This document shows, piece by piece, positions 6,374 through 10,216 of a stretch of 10,216 bases of DNA; position 1 is the stretch's first letter, and each line of letters starts with the position of its first letter. The notes under the pieces were generated by a model. That model had not been told where the DNA came from and did no database searches. It saw nothing but the letters and a program-made list of their open reading frames with translations. The stretch covers positions 1 to 10,216 of the forward strand of contig QIHH01000215.1 in the NCBI GenBank assembly GCA_003230195.1, given 5' to 3'. The DNA comes from Gammaproteobacteria bacterium. GTDB lineage: Bacteria > Pseudomonadota > Gammaproteobacteria > SZUA-140. The position numbers and the translations under genes were made by a program.

Positions 6374-8635
6374 CTAACTACTGATGGTTTCTTCAACTCC
6401 GGTGATATCGAACGTTAGCTCATCATCTTTTACACCAATTTTCACTCGACCACCCTTAATCAGGCGGCCAAACAGTAACTCCTCAGCCAGTGGTTTTTTC
6501 ACGTAATCCTGAATCGTACGTGCCATCGGACGTGCGCCCATCGCAGGATCATAGCCATGCATCGCCAGCCATTCGCGCGCTGGTTCTTCAATATCAAGCA
6601 CCACCTTTTTCTCTTCCAGTTGCACCTCTAGTTCAATAATGAATTTATCAACGACATTCGCAATCGTCACCGCATCCAGCGCCTTAAACTGCACAATCGC
6701 ATCAAGACGATTTCTAAACTCAGGGGTAAAAGTGCGTTTAATTACTTCCATCCCATCAGATGAGTGATCCTGATGCGCAAAGCCGATTGACGACCGACTC
6801 ATCTGTTCTGCACCTGCATTACTCGCCATAATGATAATCGCATTCCTAAAATCCACCTTACGACCATTATTGTCTGTTAACGTACCGTGATCCATCACCT
6901 GCAGTAGCAAGTTAAAAACATCCGGATGCGCTTTTTCAATTTCATCGAACAGCAAAACCGCATGAGGCTGCTTATTCACAGCCTCGGTTAACAATCCGCC
7001 CTGATCAAAGCCAACATAGCCCGGTGGTGCGCCAATCAAACGTGAAGCAGCGTGGCGCTCCATATATTCAGACATATCAAAACGTATCAGTTCAATCCCT
7101 AAAATGTGAGAAAGCTGGCGACAGACCTCTGTCTTACCCACACCCGTTGGCCCAGTAAACAGAAATGAACCAATCGGCTTAGTGGCATCACCCAGGCCAG
7201 AGCGAGACATTTTAATGGCCGTCGATAGTGTATCTACCGCCTCATCCTGACCATAGATCACCATCTTCAAATCACGTTCCAGCGTGCGCAATTTTGCCTT
7301 ATCAGAGCTACTCACACTCTTCGCAGGAATGCGTGCAATCTTGGCAACAATCGCCTCAATCTCTTTGACACCAATGGTTTTTCTGCGCTTAGATACGGGT
7401 TGTAAACGTTGATTGGCTCCCGCCTCATCAATCACATCAATTGCCTTGTCAGGCATAAAACGGTCATTAATGTAACGCGAAGATAACTCTGCAGCGGTCT
7501 TCAGTGAATCAGCCGTGTACTTCACTTTATGGTGCTCTTCAAAGCGAGACTTCAAACCCTTCAAAATATCGATGGTTTCACTCACCGAAGGCTCATCCAC
7601 ATCGATCTTCTGGAAACGGCGTGCCAGCGCGCGGTCTTTTTCGAAAATGCCGCGATATTCATTATACGTCGTTGAACCCACGCAACGTAATTCACCCGAG
7701 CTTAATGCTGGTTTAAGCAGGTTTGAGGCATCCATCACCCCACCGGATGCAGAACCCGCACCGATAATGGTATGTATCTCGTCGATAAAAAGCACAGCGC
7801 CCTCTTCCGCAACAATCTGAGCAAGCAGCCCTTTCAAACGTTTTTCGAAATCACCACGATATTTTGTGCCCGCTAATAAGGCCCCCATATCAAGCGAATA
7901 GATAGTGCTTTCTGCGAGCACATCGGGCACCTCTTTATCAACAATCATCTTTGCCAGCCCTTCAGCAATCGCGGTCTTACCAACACCCGCTTCACCGACT
8001 AACAATGGATTATTTTTACGACGACGACACAGTATCTGCACCACACGATGCACTTCTGCATCACGCCCAATTAATGGATCAATCTTGCCCGCTTTCGCGC
8101 GTTCATTAAGATTGGTGGCATAGCTTTCTAACGGGGTTTTAGCAGCCTCCACTTCATCTGCCGTGCCATCGACATCAGAGACATTTTCATTTTTATCATC
8201 GTTTGAAGTCTTTGACAAGCCATGCGAAAGATGGCTAACGACATTCAGCCGAGTGACACCCTGTTTATTCAGGAAGTAAACCGCCTGAGAGTCTTGCTCA
8301 CCAAAAATCGCCACCAACACATTAGGGGCAGCCACTTCGCGCTTACCTGAGGATTGCACATGAAAAACGGCCCGCTGCAGTACCCGCTGAAAACCGAGTG
8401 TCGGCTGAGTTTCTCGTTCTTCTCCACTCAGTAATGGAGTGTTCTCTACAAGAAAAGCTTCAAGCTCTTTTCTTAACCCATCGATGTCGGCATCACACGC
8501 GCGAAGAATCGCGCAAGATTCAGCGTTATCAAACAGTGCCAACAGCAGATGCTCTACTGTCATAAACTCATGATTTCTGTCTCTGGCAGACTGAAATGCT
8601 GCATTGAGTGTGTATTCAAGATCTTTACTTAACAT
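6374..8635 (-). CDS. clpA: ATP-dependent Clp protease ATP-binding subunit ClpA
   Basis: 753 residues, typical ClpA. This AAA+ unfoldase threads substrates into ClpP. The ClpA N-domain (about 1-140, ClpS-docking in the family) is followed by an acidic Asp/Asn/Glu-rich linker (143-165). D1: Walker A GEAGVGKT (214-221), pore loop KYRGDFE (258-264), Walker B VLFIDE (281-286), arginine pair R339/R340. D2: Walker A GPTGVGKT (495-502), pore loop GYVG (539-542), Walker B VLLFDE (560-565), FRNRLD near 640. The ClpP-docking loop reads IGF (617-619), a permitted form of the IGL/IGF motif. No middle coiled-coil domain, so not ClpB or ClpC. AGGTAGGT precedes the ATG. It lies 25 nt after clpS in the same operon. 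No clpP is present in the window. Confidence 0.98.
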   Translation of the reverse strand: MLSKDLEYTLNAAFQSARDRNHEFMTVEHLLLALFDNAESCAILRACDADIDGLRKELEAFLVENTPLLSGEERETQPTLGFQRVLQRAVFHVQSSGKREVAAPNVLVAIFGEQDSQAVYFLNKQGVTRLNVVSHLSHGLSKTSNDDKNENVSDVDGTADEVEAAKTPLESYATNLNERAKAGKIDPLIGRDAEVHRVVQILCRRRKNNPLLVGEAGVGKTAIAEGLAKMIVDKEVPDVLAESTIYSLDMGALLAGTKYRGDFEKRLKGLLAQIVAEEGAVLFIDEIHTIIGAGSASGGVMDASNLLKPALSSGELRCVGSTTYNEYRGIFEKDRALARRFQKIDVDEPSVSETIDILKGLKSRFEEHHKVKYTADSLKTAAELSSRYINDRFMPDKAIDVIDEAGANQRLQPVSKRRKTIGVKEIEAIVAKIARIPAKSVSSSDKAKLRTLERDLKMVIYGQDEAVDTLSTAIKMSRSGLGDATKPIGSFLFTGPTGVGKTEVCRQLSHILGIELIRFDMSEYMERHAASRLIGAPPGYVGFDQGGLLTEAVNKQPHAVLLFDEIEKAHPDVFNLLLQVMDHGTLTDNNGRKVDFRNAIIIMASNAGAEQMSRSSIGFAHQDHSSDGMEVIKRTFTPEFRNRLDAIVQFKALDAVTIANVVDKFIIELEVQLEEKKVVLDIEEPAREWLAMHGYDPAMGARPMARTIQDYVKKPLAEELLFGRLIKGGRVKIGVKDDELTFDITGVEETISS

Positions 8636-8660
8636 TGGGCACCTACCTAGGTTTGGTTCG

Positions 8661-8981
8661 CTACGCTTCCTCCATGGTACATTTCAGCGGATGCTGATTT
8701 TCGCGCGCGTATTGATTTACTAGTGCTACTTTGGTTTCAGCGATATCACGTGTAAAAACGCCACAAACGCCAACACCCCGTGTATGCACCTGCAGCATGA
8801 CCTGAGTTGCCTGCTCGCTAGTCATGCTAAAATGATCTTGCAAAATATGGACAACAAAATCCATTGGTGTGTAATCGTCATTAAGAAGTAATACTTTATA
8901 AAGCGGCGGGCGCTTTAACTTTGGCTTAGCCTCTTGTAGTGCCAAATTATCGTCAGAATTGTGCTGTTCCTCTTTATCCAT
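8661..8981 (-). CDS. clpS: ClpS, N-degron adaptor of ClpAP
   Basis: 106 residues, same length as E. coli ClpS. It recognises N-terminal Leu, Phe, Tyr and Trp and delivers such proteins to ClpA. The flexible N-terminal tail (1-24) is followed by the core PPLYKVLLLNDDYTPMDFVV; the N-end pocket residues N34, D35, M40 and H66 sit at the E. coli positions, and VHTRGVGVCGVFTRDIAETK is the standard second half. Shine-Dalgarno AGGA lies 5-6 nt before the ATG. clpA follows 25 nt downstream, so adaptor and unfoldase are co-expressed. A TATAAT (minus strand, 8992-8997) lies close to the start, with GTGACG 18 nt upstream as a possible -35, but it would give an extremely short leader. Confidence 0.97.
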   Translation of the reverse strand: MDKEEQHNSDDNLALQEAKPKLKRPPLYKVLLLNDDYTPMDFVVHILQDHFSMTSEQATQVMLQVHTRGVGVCGVFTRDIAETKVALVNQYARENQHPLKCTMEEA

Positions 8982-9313
8982 GTGTATCCTAATTATACTT
9001 TAATTTCAACAAAAACGTCACTAGCACAACAATATATAACATCTTGTTTTGCATGGAAATTAGTTATTACCAAGGCAGTAAAATATCATACCCAACAACA
9101 GACATATAGCCATACAATAAAAAAATCAACCTCATCAAAATAACAGCAAGAATCTAGCCACCCCTCTCACCTGCTATCCAGTACAATTGACACCTCCCGA
9201 AGTACTTGACTATTTCGTTTATTGGGCTATTGTTTTGCTACGCGGTCAACAAAAAAGACCCCGCTTCATGCTTAACAAGATAGTGATGCTCGAATATGGA
9301 AGGGAGTATAGTT
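8982..9313. promoter_or_regulatory. Divergent clpS/cspD intergenic region
   Basis: About 330 nt without a credible gene. The left half (about 8985-9160) is A/T-rich and carries no conserved protein pattern. The right half carries the cspD promoter candidate and a leader of roughly 70 nt. In that leader GCGGTC (9242-9247) can pair with GACCCCGC (9257-9264), leaving a 2-nt bulge and an A-rich loop. No cold-box sequence of the cspA type was seen. Confidence 0.5.
9206..9233 (+). promoter_or_regulatory. Candidate cspD promoter
   Basis: TTGACT (9206-9211) and TATTGT (9228-9233) are separated by 16 bp. A start near 9240 gives a leader of about 70 nt to the ATG at 9314. A perfect TTGACA at 9187-9192 lies just upstream but lacks a matching -10. 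Confidence 0.45.
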
Positions 9314-9547
9314 ATGCCTAGTGGACTCGTTAAGTGGTTTAGCAACACCAAAGGATTTGGTTTCATCTCACCCGACGAAGGTGGTGAAGATATCTTCGCC
9401 CACTTCTCCGCCATTTCAATCGATGGCTATAAAACACTCAAAGGTGGCCAAAAGGTTGAATTTGAACTCTCCGAAGGGCCCAAAGGACCCTTTGCTGCAA
9501 ATATAAAACCGGATAAAGAGAATGATGGCGAACAAAAACTTAATTAA
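9314..9547 (+). CDS. cspD: Cold-shock-domain protein CspD
   Basis: 77 residues: a single cold-shock (OB-fold) domain with RNP1 KGFGFI (13-18) and RNP2-type DIFAHFS, the latter with the GGEDIFAH and DGY-TLK pattern that separates CspD from CspA-type proteins. In E. coli CspD is a stationary-phase single-stranded nucleic-acid binder that inhibits replication; the same role here is inference. The frame is open to an ATG at 9296, but the ATG at 9314 is chosen: it has AGGGAG 7 nt upstream and gives the family N-terminus (MPSGLVKWF). It is divergent from clpS, the conserved cspD-clpS-clpA arrangement. The C-terminal tail is acidic and a few residues longer than in E. coli. Confidence 0.95.
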   Translation: MPSGLVKWFSNTKGFGFISPDEGGEDIFAHFSAISIDGYKTLKGGQKVEFELSEGPKGPFAANIKPDKENDGEQKLN

Positions 9548-9561
9548 CTTCCTCCGGGAAG
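9548..9561 (+). terminator. Small hairpin directly after cspD
   Basis: CTTCC-TCCG-GGAAG begins at the first base after the cspD stop: a 5-bp stem with a 4-nt loop. The following CGGCTTAAGG is not T-rich, so this is at best a weak terminator or a 3'-end stabiliser. Confidence 0.3.
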
Positions 9562-10057
9562 CGGCTTAAGGGCATCTGAGCACAGCAGACAAAGTGCCCA
9601 TGGATATTGGACATCCATTTGCCACAGCAAAGCGTGCATCGTCGATAATACCCAAAGGGGTACATCGTAGCGGGCCTATTGGCAAAAATAAGTCACTTGG
9701 CCGGGGATAATTTCCTAGGTTTTTCACCCGCGCTGAGTGGCTTTCTACCGAATTAAGATGAATGTATCGGCATACCGATTAGAACAGCCCCTAGTCGATT
9801 GCTCAGGGAATATACCAATGCCCTCACCACATTTGCAGTAGTGCAACAACACATAAAAAACAGGTTACTTGGCTATTTGTGGGTCGGAACAGACAAAACC
9901 CCGTTATCACAAGGCTGATTTATAACGCTATACAAGATATACTGGCGCACTGAACCCATCACAGGCAGAGAGTCATCTGAAAGCCGCAGATAAGTTCAAG
10001 GTGGAGACTGTTTGCATTTTTTTTAAGCGAAAGAAAAAACTGTCTTTATAATATGGT
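9562..10057. other. Gene-less, hairpin-rich intergenic stretch
   Basis: About 500 nt with frequent stops in all frames and no Shine-Dalgarno-led ORF of note. It contains several short perfect hairpins: ATGGAT/ATCCAT (9600-9618), a compound stem CGAT..TACCC-AAAG-GGGTA.ATCG (9643-9667), ATCGG/CCGAT (9766-9779), TTGCA/TGCAA (9833-9846) and ATCTG/CAGAT (9975-9991). The right end is A/T-rich with homopolymer runs (about 10015-10050). None of tmRNA, RNase P RNA, 6S RNA, 4.5S RNA or tRNA was recognised. It could hold a small RNA gene or a decayed mobile element; I cannot tell which. Confidence 0.4.
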
Positions 10058-10097
10058 GAGACCTTTGCACGAGAACTAGTTCTCGTGCAAAGGTCTC
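10058..10097. repeat. 40-bp perfect palindrome
   Basis: Two 20-bp arms, GAGACCTTTGCACGAGAACT and its exact reverse complement, meet without any spacer at 10077/10078. The stop codon of the minus-strand gene lies only 3 nt away, so as RNA this could be a very stable terminator stem for that gene. The outer sequence GAGACCTTTGCA also resembles, from memory, terminal inverted repeats of some IS5-family elements, which would make this two ends joined after loss of the interior. Flanking bases (TGGT left, TCAT right) show no target duplication. Confidence 0.8.
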
Positions 10098-10100
10098 TCA

Positions 10101-10216
10101 TTAATATTTGACAGACTCGCCCTGTTTTTCGATACGTTGATGCAGACGTTCCAGCAACTGCTGTGTCTGGCGCAATTCACGTAACAGCTCATCACGTGAC
10201 ACTGGCGGTTGTAATT
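10101..10216 (-). CDS. Unidentified protein, C-terminal coiled-coil fragment (5' end outside window)
   Basis: The frame read from the window edge is open for 38 codons and ends at TAA (10103-10101). The peptide contains SRDELLRELRQTQQLLERL and then HQRIEKQGESVKY: charged, leucine-spaced in heptads and typical of a helical coiled-coil tail. Real coding is suggested by this amphipathic pattern and by third-position use resembling the neighbours; another minus-strand frame is also open but gives no sensible peptide. I do not recognise the family. The remainder of the gene lies beyond base 10216. Confidence 0.6.
   Translation of the reverse strand, partial: LQPPVSRDELLRELRQTQQLLERLHQRIEKQGESVKY

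Noticed and set aside
7504..8123. Several plus-strand ORFs of 70-100 codons inside clpA
   Set aside because: Antisense shadows of a highly conserved gene, without ribosome binding sites or recognisable domains.
8961..9143. 60-codon plus-strand ORF overlapping the clpS start
   Set aside because: No Shine-Dalgarno, composition just reflects A/T-rich promoter DNA, antisense to clpS at its start, and no protein-like pattern.
9600..9710. 36-codon ATG ORF in the region after cspD
   Set aside because: No ribosome binding site and too short to support; it overlaps hairpins that explain the sequence as well.
10047..10052. Perfect TATAAT just before the 40-bp palindrome
   Set aside because: No -35 at suitable distance, and on the plus strand it would drive transcription into a palindrome and the 3' end of an opposing gene; likely chance in an A/T-rich run.

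Overview
The window reads as chromosomal DNA of a gammaproteobacterium. The evidence is gene order: mltD, gloB, a yafS-type methyltransferase, rnhA and dnaQ lie together, and cspD, clpS, clpA and infA lie together. Both blocks are familiar from Escherichia coli and relatives, where they sit far apart; here they are joined directly (mltD next to infA). Base composition looks intermediate. No tRNA or rRNA gene, CRISPR array, or intact transposon or phage gene was recognised. I cannot name the genus.

Layout. 1-450: 3' end of an AbgT-family membrane transporter (+). 475-2984: a compact minus-strand cluster transcribed yafS-like methyltransferase -> rnhA -> dnaQ -> terB-like, with gaps of 14 and 31 nt and a final TAATG stop/start overlap, so probably one operon mixing RNA:DNA-hybrid removal and proofreading with a TerB-domain protein. 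2985-3122: divergent control region containing a 9-bp perfect inverted repeat. 3123-3908 gloB and 4049-5824 mltD (+). 5825-6085: mltD/infA spacer with a -10 box and an 11-bp leader hairpin. 6086-6304 infA (+), convergent with clpA and separated from it by a strong hairpin. 8981-6374: clpS then clpA (-), the N-degron adaptor and the unfoldase it serves. 8982-9313: divergent clpS/cspD control region. 9314-9547 cspD (+). 9548-10100: about 550 nt without a convincing gene, rich in small hairpins and ending in a perfect 40-bp palindrome. 10101-10216: C-terminus of an unidentified coiled-coil protein (-), running off the window.

Most genes are ordinary housekeeping. The points I would look at again are a glyoxalase II whose metal-binding H-x-H-x-D-H motif reads H-x-C-x-D-H, the 40-bp perfect palindrome, the inverted repeat between the divergent yafS and gloB genes, the structured infA leader, and the gene-less hairpin-rich stretch after cspD. 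I did not find a convincing new multi-gene system.
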